64,000 bases of DNA. It comes from Zerene cesonia (lineage: Eukaryota > Arthropoda > Insecta > Lepidoptera > Pieridae). The notes beneath the pieces were generated by a model. It did not search any database, was not told the DNA's origin, and saw nothing but the letters and a program-made list of their open reading frames with translations. The DNA lies in contig NC_052119.1 of NCBI RefSeq assembly GCF_012273895.1, positions 9,400,705 through 9,464,704 of the forward strand, written 5' to 3'. Below, piece after piece: positions 39,149 through 50,984 of the stretch (within the stretch, counting starts at the first letter, position 1; every line of letters starts with the position of its first letter). Both the position numbers and the translations under genes were made by a program.

Positions 39149-39372
39149 TTTATTACAAAATTGATTTACCGTCCACGATCTAGCCAAGATAATGACGTAA
39201 TTAATCAATAGAGCTCGCTCGTATACTCAACAGTCTCACTCGGTGGAAGCAGGGCCATCGAGAGAGTTCTCGAGATGGCGGCGAGAGGGTCAACGGGCCG
39301 TTTGCGAGGCGAGCCCTCCACGCCAACACTAGCTCGTGTTACAGGGTGCACTTGTGTTTTACTACCATACCT
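39149..39372 (-). other. Candidate last exon of an unrecognised gene
   Basis: On the minus strand a GC-rich open frame runs from about 39372 to a TGA at 39207-39205, reading near its end RKRPVDPLAAISRTLSMALL and then PPSETVEYTSELY. AATAAA (39154-39149) follows the stop by about 50 bases, as in a short 3' UTR. A possible acceptor is ATGTAG (39377-39372). Codon composition differs strongly from the AT-rich flanks. I do not recognise the family. The plus strand also has a short frame starting MAARGSTGRLRGEPS in the same island but without a clear donor. Confidence 0.3.
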
Positions 39373-39696
39373 ACATTTTATGTAAAATAAAGGTATCTTT
39401 AAATCATGTATTAATTATGAAGATTCAAAAATAAATGAAAGATATGTTACTTAATGAATAATTATTTGAATGTGCTATTAACTGCTTGATTTATTAATTC
39501 ATAGATATCACAGCAACAGAATATACACACACTTAAACATTTTAATTTTGACCAAAAATAAACTTCATTATATTCATTCAACAACAAGACATTCTTCGAT
39601 TTGTAACTATACTTAACATTCCGATTAATGGGACATGTAGAATAGATTATGTATTTATACAAAACTTGAAAAGTATTTCTCACAAATTGCATTATA

Positions 39697-39865
39697 CTAA
39701 CGTTCCACCCGGGCTACGCATGTAGTATATATATACTCGTATGAGACATAATATATAGCCAGGATTTAAGTAGATTTCCAACGAAGAATTTTTGAAATCG
39801 ACACAGTAGTTCTTGAGATTACCGAGTTCAAAGAAACTCTTTATTTTCATATTATTGTTAGTAAC
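39697..39865 (-). mobile_element. Degenerate Helitron-type element (type A)
   Basis: On the plus strand it shows CTAACGTTCCACCCGGGCTA, TATATAGCCAGGA, AAGAATTTTTGAAATCGACA, CAGTAGTTCTTGAGATTACC and TCATATTATTGTTAGTA. This is the reversed landmark order of type A, with heavy divergence. Confidence 0.6.
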
Positions 39866-40194
39866 CCTCACAGGGTTTTGTATATTTTATCTACAGTATT
39901 AAGAATCTCTTTAATCAAATAAAACCCCAAGATATCTTTCTTACCTTTCGAATATCATCCCACATATTTCTATCACGTCGACGGCGCTAATCCCGGTTTA
40001 TCGGCCAATCTCAACCCGATTAGTATCGATCCCGTATGCCTCGGAGGGATTTTATTTCGTTTGCAACACGGTATGCCAATCGTCTTAATGTTGAAGATAT
40101 CTTATCGGAAAGGTTTATTCTTTTGATGTGTTAGTTTTGTAAATTATGAGTGTTAAAATAATGTTACTATGTCGTATGTTACCTTCATAAAATA

Positions 40195-40397
40195 CTAGAT
40201 GCGCCCCGCGGTTTTACCCGCGTAAGTCCGTATCCCGTAGGAATATCGGGAAAAAAAAAGTTGCCTATATGTTATTTCAGTTGTCCAGCTGTGTACGTAC
40301 TAAATTTCATTGCAATCGGTTCAGTAGTTTTTGTGTGAAAGAGCAACAAACACACACACACATCCTTACAAATTTTCGTATTTATAATAGTAGTAGG
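40195..40397 (-). mobile_element. Helitron-type element (type B)
   Basis: It begins on the plus strand with CTAGATGCGCCCCGCGGTTT, the reverse of the GGGGCGCAGCTAG end, then GTCCGTATCCCGTAGGAATA, TCGGG, TTGCAATCGGTTCAGTAGTT, TGAAAGAGCAACAAACACAC and TTATAATAGTAGTAGG. Well preserved, non-autonomous. Confidence 0.9.
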
Positions 40398-40939
40398 ATT
40401 TTTTATTAGAAAGAGAGAAATTAATATCTTTAAAACAATCGAAAACCACAAGTGTGTTAAGTGAAGTTTATTGAGTAAGTCTGTTTTTTTAACATATGTT
40501 TATGTAAAATTGTGAGTTGTCAGCCATTTTGTCTGAAACATTCCCTTACATTGATTTATTTATATAATAGATATTTCGCGAAAGCGGAACTATTTTACGA
40601 ATAATAATTAAACGAATAGTCCCTTAATAAATATCAATATTACGCAGTACCTATACTTGAATATATATTATTTGACTCATAAGTAAATTGCATAAATGCA
40701 GAAATGAAATCTTTTATTTCTTTCCCCGCTTGCAACCCTCCGCATTATTCCAAGATAGGTACTTCATATCTGCACTGAATTATTTAAATAACCTACATTA
40801 AAACAAATATTCTTAGATAGCTTTTAAAATGTAAATAGCTGCTTAAGTATGCAGCAAAGCATCTGAGAAATAAAAAGGAAATACATTTTAATGTCGGCCG
40901 TGGGTGGCGTTCATACTCTGTACTCGATGTGTATATGTT

Positions 40940-41060
40940 TACTAGCTTTAGCACGCTTCTTCGCCCGCGTGGTCTAAAAAATATTCGTGATACACTTTCA
41001 ACCCCTTATTCAAATTATTATTATTATTATTTTATTCCCTTGGGGGCGTTTTTAATCAAA
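40940..41060 (-). repeat. Dispersed lepidopteran repeat, 3' end
   Basis: CTAGCTTTAGCACGCTTCTT then CGCCCGCGTGGTCTAAAAAA resembles the common lepidopteran repeat end CTAGCTGTTGCCCGCGACTT, CGTCTGCGTGG (from recall). It then passes into (ATT)n and loses similarity. Confidence 0.5.
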
Positions 41061-41481
41061 TATTGTTGTCAGATGTGTGAATCATTTTTCAGGATTTATT
41101 AGTCTAAATTGTGTTCTTTTTAATTTAATAAGTTGAAAGAATAGCTACTTTTAAAATTATTTTAATAAACAATATTAAATATATGATTTTCTATCCAAAT
41201 ATAGAAAAATCATAGCCGTAGTTCGGCATTTCATTCTCTTCGCTTCAACTTATAAACTGTTCACTCCATCCCTTCGGTAGAAACAATAACGTTAGCAAAC
41301 TTTTATCGCTTCCTGCTTCTACTTAACTTTTAAATGGAAAATTTAAGGAAATATTCAGATTTTGGCATTTCATATTCAAATTTGTAATACAGTAATAATT
41401 AATCAGTATTTCCTTTGCTTCACGCTAGACTTTTTGATGTATTCCTTATTAAAAGTACGTAGTAAATAAATAAAAATCGTT

Positions 41482-41542
41482 CAAAAGTTTTACTATCGAC
41501 ACAACATGTTGTATACATGTTGTGTCGATACTAAAACTTTTG
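41482..41542. repeat. Near-perfect 28-bp inverted repeat
   Basis: The left arm (41482-41509, starting CAAAAGTTTTACTATCGACA) and right arm (41515-41542, ending GATACTAAAACTTTTG) pair over 28 bp with one mismatch and a 5-nt loop. The left arm belongs to a dispersed repeat also seen at 34047, so the palindrome probably arose by inverted duplication of that repeat. Confidence 0.9.
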
Positions 41543-41699
41543 CATGCATTCAGCGTATTCTTATATTCTAGTATATGTTACATATTGCATTCAATACAGC
41601 TACCGAATTCCAGCAGATTAATCTCTTATCTCATTCAATGATTAGTTTTTTATTATAGATTCAATGATTCTATGTACTCACAAAATATCATGAGAATCG

Positions 41700-41767
41700 T
41701 TTCAGGCGTTTTGGAGGAGTATGGTAACTAACATAGTGACACAAGAATTTTATATATATATAGAGAT
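41700..41767 (-). mobile_element. Helitron-type element (type D), 5' fragment
   Basis: On the minus strand CATCTCTATATATATATAAA, ATTCTTGTGTCACTATGTTA and GTTACCATACTCCTCC match the start of the elements at 45255 and 58255. The 3' half is missing. Confidence 0.75.
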
Positions 41768-42647
41768 GTATCATCATTCAATAAAAAATCAAATTAATTG
41801 TACCAAGCTTGGTAAATGGTAAAATAATAAAAAATTTTTCGAGAATTCGCAAACTCGCAAAATCACAAACTTGATACAGCAGCAGATATGGTATATATAA
41901 AATTCTTTTTAATTAACTTTTAATATCTTGTGACTTTTCCAGATCAATGAAGGCTTTACTCTACATCGTATGTATCGTATAAAGATGCAAATGTTTAATT
42001 TATTAAAGCAAGGTACTATTAGTAGTCCATTGTTTGAGCGCATTTCGAGTAGGGTCGTAGCTAACTACAAATAGCCACTTTGCTTGCTTTGTCTTGCAAT
42101 TTACATAAACTCAGAGGCATTGTTTCAATTCCACTTATTGTTACGCTAAATGCAGCGCTCCGCCTCAGTGCGAACAAGTCGTTTTAGTTTCATGAAAAAG
42201 TTACATCTTTTCGTATCATAACAGTGTAAGCTGTTCACATAAATCTAGAGTTATTTTACAGGTTATTAGGTGAAAAACTAGTCGTGATGGGAAATTAATC
42301 TTCGGATTCTGTTTGATGTTTAAATTATTTTATTTCTGAGGGTGATAGAGATAACAAGGATTTTAAGTAATTGGTCCTATAATTTTATGGAATTGCAATA
42401 TCAATGGATTGGTATCTTATAAAACTCGTCTTGGATGACAGCAGACTACATTCGTTGGTGAGGAAAATATAAATAAAGCTAATAATTATTTGAGATGTTG
42501 CTATTCTATACTGAATTTCGATTATCTACATAGACTTTACAGAAGAAGAAGTCTAGTTCTCAATAAAGATAATTTATGCAGCAGTTTTTATATCCCATAA
42601 ACTGGTAGCTACGTGCTGTTTCGTAGCGGGCGCTTTTAAATAACAAA

Positions 42648-42696
42648 TGACGTCACAGAGGCAAAGCACGCGAAATTAGGTCAACTTGCATGACCT
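42648..42696. promoter_or_regulatory. CRE plus inverted AGGTCA half-sites
   Basis: A perfect CRE palindrome TGACGTCA (42648-42655) lies 22 bases before AGGTCA (42678-42683) and its inverted partner TGACCT (42691-42696), spaced by 7 bases. AGGTCA is the nuclear-receptor half-site. Insect ecdysone elements normally have a 1-base spacer, so the pair is atypical. Function is inference. Confidence 0.35.
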
Positions 42697-43356
42697 GCAG
42701 TCTTGAGCTCACGAAAATTTGCATTTCAAAATGGGATCTAGCTCGCATTATGGGTGTATGTATAACCATTATTTATGAGTATTTTAAATAGTAGGTTATT
42801 TTAATTCATGACTCATCTGGAGATTTTGGTTATTTGATATATATTTGCATTAAGGAAGTTCTATGCATACTCAAATGTGTTATAAGGCCTTACTATAGTA
42901 GTTATGCTTAATTAACAGTTTTTACATCGTATTCCTCGACAGGTCCTTTAATAAGTATCAAAATACGTCACTCAATAAACTATCTTCGGATGGATGGATA
43001 TCGTAATTAAAGAAGAAACAAATAATACTCAGACAGTATGTAAAAAGTATAACTCCCAACACGAAAGCTCACAAGAACTAAACAAGTTGGCGACTAACAC
43101 AATAATCAGAAGTTCATCCTTCGCAGTCCACCAATAGCGACTGATTCGCTCCGTACTGAAGCAAGTAATATTGTCATACAACTCTTTGATCTCAAGAGTG
43201 CTACTCCTACATTATGAAAGCCTCCAACCATCCACATTGTCTCGGTGACCTACTTTCAGAAATCACAATCCCAAACACGCCGGCTTATTTGTTAAAAACT
43301 CATTAACTCAAAGAACATTGTCAAACAAAACTAAAAATATTTCATGAATATCGGAG

Positions 43357-43379
43357 TGGGGGTGTGGGGGGAGGGGGGG
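43357..43379 (+). other. G-rich run, possible G-quadruplex
   Basis: Runs of 5, 6 and 7 G separated by one to three bases, preceded by GGAG. It lies just before a small plus-strand frame at 43398. Confidence 0.6.
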
Positions 43380-44108
43380 AATTAGACTAGTTTGCAGATG
43401 GAGGCTCTCGTGTCGAGGCTAATGAGCATGCTGACGACAATGCTCAAACTTTTGCGAGTTCTGAATATATAATACAGGCTTATAATTAGCTGGGACTGTT
43501 ATATATGTACCTACTGTGTTGTGTGAAGGTCCTTACGCCCCTACATTTGCGAGCCCATGGGTGTAATTCCGTAACTTTGCACTCTGCGGTTAGAACGATG
43601 TCATTTCATATTTTTAATACTCTTTTAAACCAATTTGCATCGCACTATCCTTCCATGTATGCTTTTTGCTTTAATAAAACTAGCTTTGTCAGCAGTGTCA
43701 TTCATAAAACTGTTTTACCTGTTTATTAATTAATAAATTAGTCGTTAGTAAAGTCATCTTAAAAAAAACCAACAAATTGGTTCATTTAAAACGACTTTCA
43801 TGACTTCAAAGCTGTGCCTTTTATGTGGTCGTGCTTAAATTTTATCTAGATCTAATAATGTGAAACTGTAAAATATATTCTTATTATTAATTGTTGTTAT
43901 CCTACTATGAATTCAACATCTCTAAACGAGTGTAGATGTCACAAAAATTGGCTTTTAAAATTCTTTAGTTTCATCACAATTTGAGAAGTATATTGATCAG
44001 CAAAAAACGGTTCGACGAAAACAGTTCTCTCATACGCCATGTCGTTGACAATAATTATAAATTCACGCCTGTTCATACAACCGAAGCCCTGAGAGTTACA
44101 AAGTGAAT

Positions 44109-44175
44109 AATTTACGAGAGGCGACCGCCCGCATCCGCGCGGAGCCGGGAAACCATTTTGTCACACTCGTAAATT
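44109..44175. repeat. GC-rich core between 10-bp inverted repeats
   Basis: AATTTACGAG (44109-44118) and CTCGTAAATT (44166-44175) are perfect reverse complements enclosing 47 nt that are strikingly GC-rich (GGCGACCGCCCGCATCCGCG). On the minus strand a frame starts MVSRLRADAGGRLS and stops inside the right arm. It may be a small conserved element or a miniature terminal-inverted-repeat insertion. Unclassified. Confidence 0.5.
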
Positions 44176-45254
44176 GTTTAGTCGGTATTCATTTGGAAAG
44201 AGCAATGGTGAAATTGTTTGTTAATTGATGTATTTACTCTAATAAATATGTAAACTTAAATCATATGGAGAAAACATTGATTTTGTATGTATATTTGTAT
44301 TGTTTACATGTGATGTTATTCAGAGTCTTAGAAGATCGTAAAATGTCATAGAACAAAGCTGGCTGCTTACGTTGATTGCGTTGTAGTCAACTGAGTATGT
44401 GTCAAGTATCAAATAATTAATTGTTAAGCTAATTAATTCAATTAATTTCGAATGAACTGGGGAGTTCTCTGATAATTTTGTGTCTTACGTATTTTCACTA
44501 TGATGTAGTGCAAATCGTTAGCAAGCTGTTATTAATATACATTATTCCGTCTTATTTTTTAATTTAAATCTAAAAGCACAGATTGAATAACTTAAAGTGG
44601 TTATTAAATATAGTTCTTGAGAACATTAGCAATTATATTATGTCACGTTAGACATCATTATTCGAAAAAAAAGAATAAATTTAGTATGTAGAGGGTATGG
44701 GATCGCTGGCGTAGCATGACTGTAGCCAGTGTCCGTAGTCAGCACGTAGCGTAGCACTGAAATAAAAACAGAGTTGTGTTTTATTGCCCACAAAATTTTC
44801 TGATTTGCTCGAGCTATTTCTGTATTTGTATATTGTCGAAAATTTTTTATGTGTGTGTCCTATTTAATACTTTATTAAAAAGTCCATAAAATTCAATTCC
44901 AATCAGCACACTCTGAATATATTCAAGTAAATAACCATTTTGCATCACGAACAAAGATTCACGACTACGTTCTGCTTTACAAATAGAATATACGCAATGG
45001 GCAAGCATTCCACAGACTATAAATTACGATGGCGGTAAATTAGCACAGATAATTAAATTACGCCGATGGTTCGCGTATTCCGGCCTCGCCCAAAACTGAA
45101 TACACCTAATTAGAAACATTAGGGTAGTGACCATCGTTTTAAATTTATTGGGATATATTTTTATAGATTTAAATATATTTCATTTAATTCATTCTGAAAA
45201 TATAGTGGTCTTTAATATATTATAGAAATGTACATCTTCATCTCATAAAATACA

Positions 45255-45443
45255 TCTCTATATATATAACATTCTTGTCACAATGTGTCACAATGTAAGT
45301 TACCATACTCTTTCGTAACGATTGAACCGATTATCGTGAAATTTTCTGTGCATATCGAGTAGGTCTGAGAATCGTCCAACATTTATTTTTCATACCGCTA
45401 AATGGTGAGAATAAGGCAGAACAGCGTTTGCCGGGTCAGCTAG
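45255..45443 (+). mobile_element. Helitron-type element (type D)
   Basis: It starts TCTCTATATATATAACATTC, contains GTTACCATACTCTTTCGTAA, CGATTGAACCGATT and GTAGGTCTGAGAATCGTCCA, and ends GCGTTTGCCGGGTCAGCTAG before T. The 3' end is intact. Non-autonomous. A relative lies in TTC7 intron 5. Confidence 0.88.
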
Positions 45444-45449
45444 TATTTT

Positions 45450-47580
45450 ATAATTTAATAGATATTATGTATATTATAATTTATGTGTATTAATATTAAA
45501 CGCACGAATTTCATTCAACGAGTTCCATTTCTGATTTTATATTATTTCTTTATCTTGTTGGATACATACATTGAAAAAAAAAAAACAAATAATTATCAAT
45601 GCATTCAATTCATATAATTATGATTACAACAATGAAAAATCTAACACTTACCTTATCTGCTGACTTTGATCATTGTTCATGGTCATGTCTCACTTTAACT
45701 TTTACATTACAACTAGTCAATGCTCGATAATATAAAAAAAAATCCATTTATCTTTCGTATCTATAATCTATGGCCCCTTAACTAATTACTCGCGGACGTG
45801 AATATTTAACAGGCCCGTGAGTCGCCAACACCTACACCTACTTACAGACTTTTTGTCATTTCTTTTTGTTTTAATTTTATTGCTTCTTCGTTTTTGTTCT
45901 TTCGTTGGACAATTCTTAATTGGATTTTTTGTATTCTAAAATTTTTAAATGTTTAGGGGATTTTTGTGGATCTGTCTCTTCATTTGCAAATGTGCTGTTT
46001 TTTTTATTCTAGGCACATCATAGGTTTGTGTAGAAATCAATAACTATGTTGTGGAGTAATTTATGTTATGAATTTCTTTTTAAACTGCAGTTATTCAAAT
46101 TTGAAGAAAAATAGCAGTTTCAAATTTAGCAAACATTTCCATATTGAATTGCGTAATTATAGTTTTGTGTTTAATAAACATATTTCATCCATTTAATTGC
46201 CTATGCATTTACTGATACCTTTTAACGGAAGATACCTACAACGCAAAAACGAAACAGACAGAAGATAAAATGAAGCCACGAAATTACTTATAGCACCCGA
46301 TTTCTCAGCATAATTAAAAATAGATAGAACAGATGGTTAGAAAATGTTTAAGTTAAAAGAGATGAATGTAGAAACACAAAAAGCCATTAAACTGGCTCTC
46401 CATATTCTCCATTTATCATACAAAGTGGTGATTTGTTAGTTCTGCCATCTGATCAATCATGTGAACGCTAACTCGGTTAAAACATTGTGTATATCATTCA
46501 GCAAACGGCTCTATTTGTAAATAACTTTGATACAGCGTTGTGAACATTGATTAATTATTATGATGTTTTTTCTATTTTTAAAACGATTAGTTAATGGGGT
46601 ATTTATTTGTTGTTGTGAAATTTTCTAAGAGAAAATTATATTTTTGTATATTTTTTGCAATGGAATAATTAAAATGACTGATGGACCACATTTAAAAAGT
46701 CTTATGCGTATCAAAAACTGTATTATTATGTATGTTTAATAAAATACACAAAAATTGCATATAATTAACATAAGGTTTGTCTATAAAATTAATTCTTTAT
46801 TACTGATGATACGAAACAATGTGCTTTGTTCATATAAATATTTGAGGAAATAAAGTTGCAAATATTATGTTCGTAACATCAAATGGGATTGGAGAAGTTG
46901 AGAGGAATACTGATCTAATCTACAGCTACATCACTCGGGGCGACTCGGAGTGGGCGTGGCAAGACTGATTGGGATTAATTTTACAGATATTTATAAAACT
47001 TCATTGTTATTGTAACACTTATATAAAAAGAAATGTGTTAATTACCTATTTACGCAAAAAATGTAGTTATAATAAAGTTGGACTTTTATGTTACATTTCA
47101 TGCTACTCATCATTGCTGATAATAAATAACAAAAACGTATAATATAAAACGATAATATTAATAATACATATGTTTAAATGCTAATATGATTAAAGCTATG
47201 CCGATGAGTCAAATTTTAAAAACTCCAAGTTACAAAACAGCAAAGTTAACTTTGAAATAGTAATTTAGTTGTTAAGCGTTTACCTAAGCATCCTATATAC
47301 ATTGGTAAACATTCTAAACGAAAATTACCATGATATCAAAAAATAAATAAATAATTCACACTCAATACCTACCAATAACTGCATAAAAAGCCGCGAAACC
47401 AAATTGCACACTTAAAACGCGTAAAAGTTTAATCGTTCTATATTTAACAGTATCGCTGAACCACTAAACACAAAGCGAAGCAATAGCCATTGTACATTAA
47501 AATGTCGCAGCGTTGAAGCGAAACAAAGGAATATGAAAGTACGGGGTTGCCGAAAGCTGAATTATTCGCTTGCTGCATTG
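45450..47580. other. Intergenic or intron, nothing recognised
   Basis: AT-rich. A small GC-richer patch at 46930-46965 (GGCGACTCGGAGTGGGCGTG) and one at 45790-45845 have no clear frame or repeat match. Confidence 0.45.
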
Positions 47581-47620
47581 GGCCAAGGCCGGCGCGCCGC
47601 TCGATAGCTCATCTCGGCTA

Positions 47621-47690
47621 GCTCACCTGGCGATACTCGACTAGTCGACTACGCCTCTTCACCGCTCGCAGAGCGATGCTATATAGAAAA
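47621..47690 (-). promoter_or_regulatory. Candidate promoter with short noncoding first exon
   Basis: On the minus strand TATATAG (47685-47679) is followed by GC-rich DNA and then CGCCAG joined to GTGAGC, a strong splice donor with the exon ending at 47627. Between them is the perfect palindrome TCGACTAGTCGA. There is no ATG, so this would be an untranslated exon. It could be the start of the gene whose candidate last exon is at 39.2 kb. No transcript evidence is available. Confidence 0.3.
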
Positions 47691-47699
47691 TACCTATCA

Positions 47700-50600
47700 C
47701 TATATTGTAATTAGGTCCTGATCTCGGTCACAATAGACTGTAGGCTTTGAAGGATACGGAAGCTGATTAGTTATTAACTGATTCTTTTCAGGGATATGAT
47801 AAGAATTATTTCACTAACCAAAATTCTAATCCCCTGTGAAAAGTCAATACGTAATTGAAAGCCTGCATATTGTATGTCAAATAATTTTTAATAAGGATTG
47901 CGTGACGCTATAATTTCAACATTAATAAATGAACATAGAACTGTTGCACGGATACAGTTGCCATAGCAACAGGGGTTGGTTCAATCACATCACATGCTCA
48001 GCTCCCATTTGGGGCGGTGGATTCACTAATGTATCGGAATTTAGTTTTGTCGTAGTTGAGATGTTTATCACTTTGCGTCAACTTTGAAGTTTCTGTCCTT
48101 CAATATTGACGAGGAATGTTCTATGTGAATCATATATTTTGTATATATTTTGGTGCTGAGGGAATTCCATAAAATTATAATCTTATAACAATATTAAATT
48201 ATACGTAACTCATCTATCGCTTAATCCATCAGTTATATAAGACGAGGCAGTTATTCTAGGCTAAATATTATAATGGCATAAGGTAAGGCTTATCTAAAAG
48301 ATGCTATCTTCGATAGATATAACTCAGTGAACTTGTCGAATTCAATCTCTTTGAACAACACTTCCAAACGAGGATCTATCAAGGTATCAGGACATTATAA
48401 GCACGCAAAATGATTTAGATGATGAAGATGATGCATTTTGCTTTGTCGTAATTGACATCCGTGATATCATTGATGATGGCTTTTATCATTTTAATTGTTT
48501 TTATATAAAATGATAAGAATGAACTTAATTGCTAAATCAAACGTTACGCTTTTATGTATAATTTATTGAGAAGAGCAAATTAAATTAAAAATTACCCGAG
48601 CCTTTTATTACATTATTAAAGTAGTAAGTAATCAAACTCATAAATGTCATTTCGGAAAAGAGCCGATACACTTACACTGCTGGATCGATATTTATCAAAC
48701 ACCTAAGGACCAACAGGGAAACTGACTTGACCGCATCGAAATCGGTCCATCTGGTTAAGAGATGCCATATGCAGGCACACACAAAACAGATATCGACATC
48801 AATTATAACACTACTCTTTTTTCTTCGTGGGTTAAAGAAAAAGGATAAAATATTTTAAGCGTGCCATTTAATGAAGATCTTCATCTTCGATTTCATGGTT
48901 ATAAACCTTCGTGTTCTCTTTCATATTAATTATCACCATAAAGATAATCTTTTGGTTTGCTTCAACTTACTTGTATGAACACTACAAAAAATTAATATCG
49001 TTTGATCTTGAACGATTAACAGCGCTGCAATTCGAATCGTAAACCAATTTTCCCGTGCACGGGAGGGGAGGTACGGTGTGAGGGGGGGCGAGGGGGAGAG
49101 GGTGTAGTGGTGGGGGGTGTGGCCCGACATTGACCTGCGTCATTCATCCCCCGGCCTCGCCCGGCACGCAGGTTTTATGGATGCGCTTTGGTTCAGTTAT
49201 TGACTTTGATTCTGTAACTATATGTATTTTGTATGCACTTGTTACCTGCGTGTTGTATTGATTTTTTTAAAGTGTGTATAGTAATTTATTCGCTGTTAGA
49301 ATAATAATATCAAATGATTAGGATCAGATAAACGGTGATAGCCAGGACGCACTTTCCTTTGAGGGGTTATACAAATAATTTACGGCTCGAACCTATAGAA
49401 TATTCACAAATACTTAAAAACCCTTTTTGGAGAACCTTGATTTAAAAAGACTGTGACCTGTTGCACACAACAAAGAAAATTATGTTTTTGTTGTATGCAA
49501 AAAATTATAACAATATAATCAATCGAATCGGTGTTTCATTTAACACGTACCCTATTTACTTAAAAACTGAACTGATTCAGTAAAGTACTTATTATCTGTG
49601 ACTATTTAAAAATGCATGTTGTATGTCCACGGTATAATATAGTTCTCTGTGAATCTGTGTCCCAAAAAAAGCAGTAAAATAAAAATATATTAGTTCCTCC
49701 ATAAGATAAAGTTAGTATCATATAAGAGCGTGTCATATATAATGGCGACACTCCATAAAACTAAATATTGTCCATTTAAAATTACAGATTCCGCTTACAT
49801 AATGCATTAAAGAACGCCATTATCTGCTATATCCATTGTATAACTTCGCAAGAACATCGCATGTTAGCACTAAGTCTATTGAGATTAATTTAGTTTAGTA
49901 ATTATCACTCTAATCACGATCCACCAGAGTGATTGATGATTTTTTAATCCCCTTGTCTCTTCTTTCCGTCAAATTACTTTTTTTGCATTTGCAATAATGT
50001 TAGCTGTTAGTTATAAAAGAAAAAAATATTTATAAATCGAATGTCCACTAACCATCTCTTCTCTCAGATAAGTAAATAATTGGACTGAGAGTTTTTGACT
50101 TTAAATAAGACTTATAACAAGTAGGTAAGTAATTATTTTCTTCCCGTTCTTCACAATTATTTATAATTCTGTTTATTACACGGGCAATAAACGATTATGT
50201 AGCCTGACATGCAATTTGTGGACAGTTTTAAGAAACAAATTTCTTATATCAAAAATAACAGGCTATGGAATAATTATAGAATAATTGAACCCAGCCTGCA
50301 TTATATTTTATGTTATGTTATGTTGATTCTGATTACCTACTTGTTAGTAGAATAAGAAGTAATTGTTAAAGACTAGGATATATTTTAATTTGCATATTCA
50401 GTTTCTTTGTTCGAATAATATTCATGACGTGATGCATGTTAAGAAGCATGAACTTTTAGCACTTGCGGTACAAAGCGAGGAGGAAATTGGACGGTAACAA
50501 TTTTATCTCTGCGGGCGGAAACGGGCCAATGGAAATAAACATTTTTCCAGCTCTCGGAAACCGTTTAATTTAATTGAGCCAATTCAATATTCCGCCGCTC

Positions 50601-50980
50601 AATTTGTTTGATGGACTTTACTTTATTTTATGCTAGAGTTTCGGGGAATTATGCAATTTGTTTAAACTACATAAAACTGTTTGGATATAAGATCACGCTA
50701 GCATAATATATGGAAGATTCTCGAACGCAGTTTGATGTAAATATATAAATAAGTGAACATTAAAACTATGTCTAAATCCGGTGACAAATTATCGCTACCT
50801 CCGTCGATTTTGACGAGACGTTTGTAGGTTTCACAAAACCCTTTTATCCAACCTTTTTTATATAACATCCTAAACAAACCCTGTCACGTTAAAAATACTT
50901 GGTCTTTTTCAAATGTGCTCTTGTAGATGTGTCGTCACGATTGTACCACATTACATCATATATTACATAATACATTCTGT
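47700..50980. other. Intergenic, mostly nothing recognised
   Basis: AT-rich. Apart from the G-rich block at 49051-49122, only a weak repeat-like fragment near 48690-48800 (GACCGCATCGAAATCGGTCC) was noticed. Confidence 0.5.
49051..49122 (+). other. Palindrome and G-rich tract
   Basis: A perfect 14-bp palindrome TCCCGTGCACGGGA (49051-49064) leads into about 60 bases of G-runs (GGGGAGG, GGGGGGG, GGGGG, GGG, GGGGGG) on the plus strand, with obvious G-quadruplex potential. The following GACCTGCG and CCCCGGCCTCGCCCGGCACG keep the region GC-rich to about 49175. Confidence 0.6.
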
Positions 50981-50984
50981 GTAT

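Larger units (their letters stand above)
40400..45250. other. Intergenic or long intron
   Basis: No gene is recognised. Listed separately are a repeat end (40940), a hairpin (41482), a Helitron fragment (41700), a motif cluster (42648), G-rich DNA (43357) and a GC-rich inverted repeat (44109). If the features at 39.2 and 47.6 kb belong to one minus-strand gene, this would be its intron. Confidence 0.4.
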
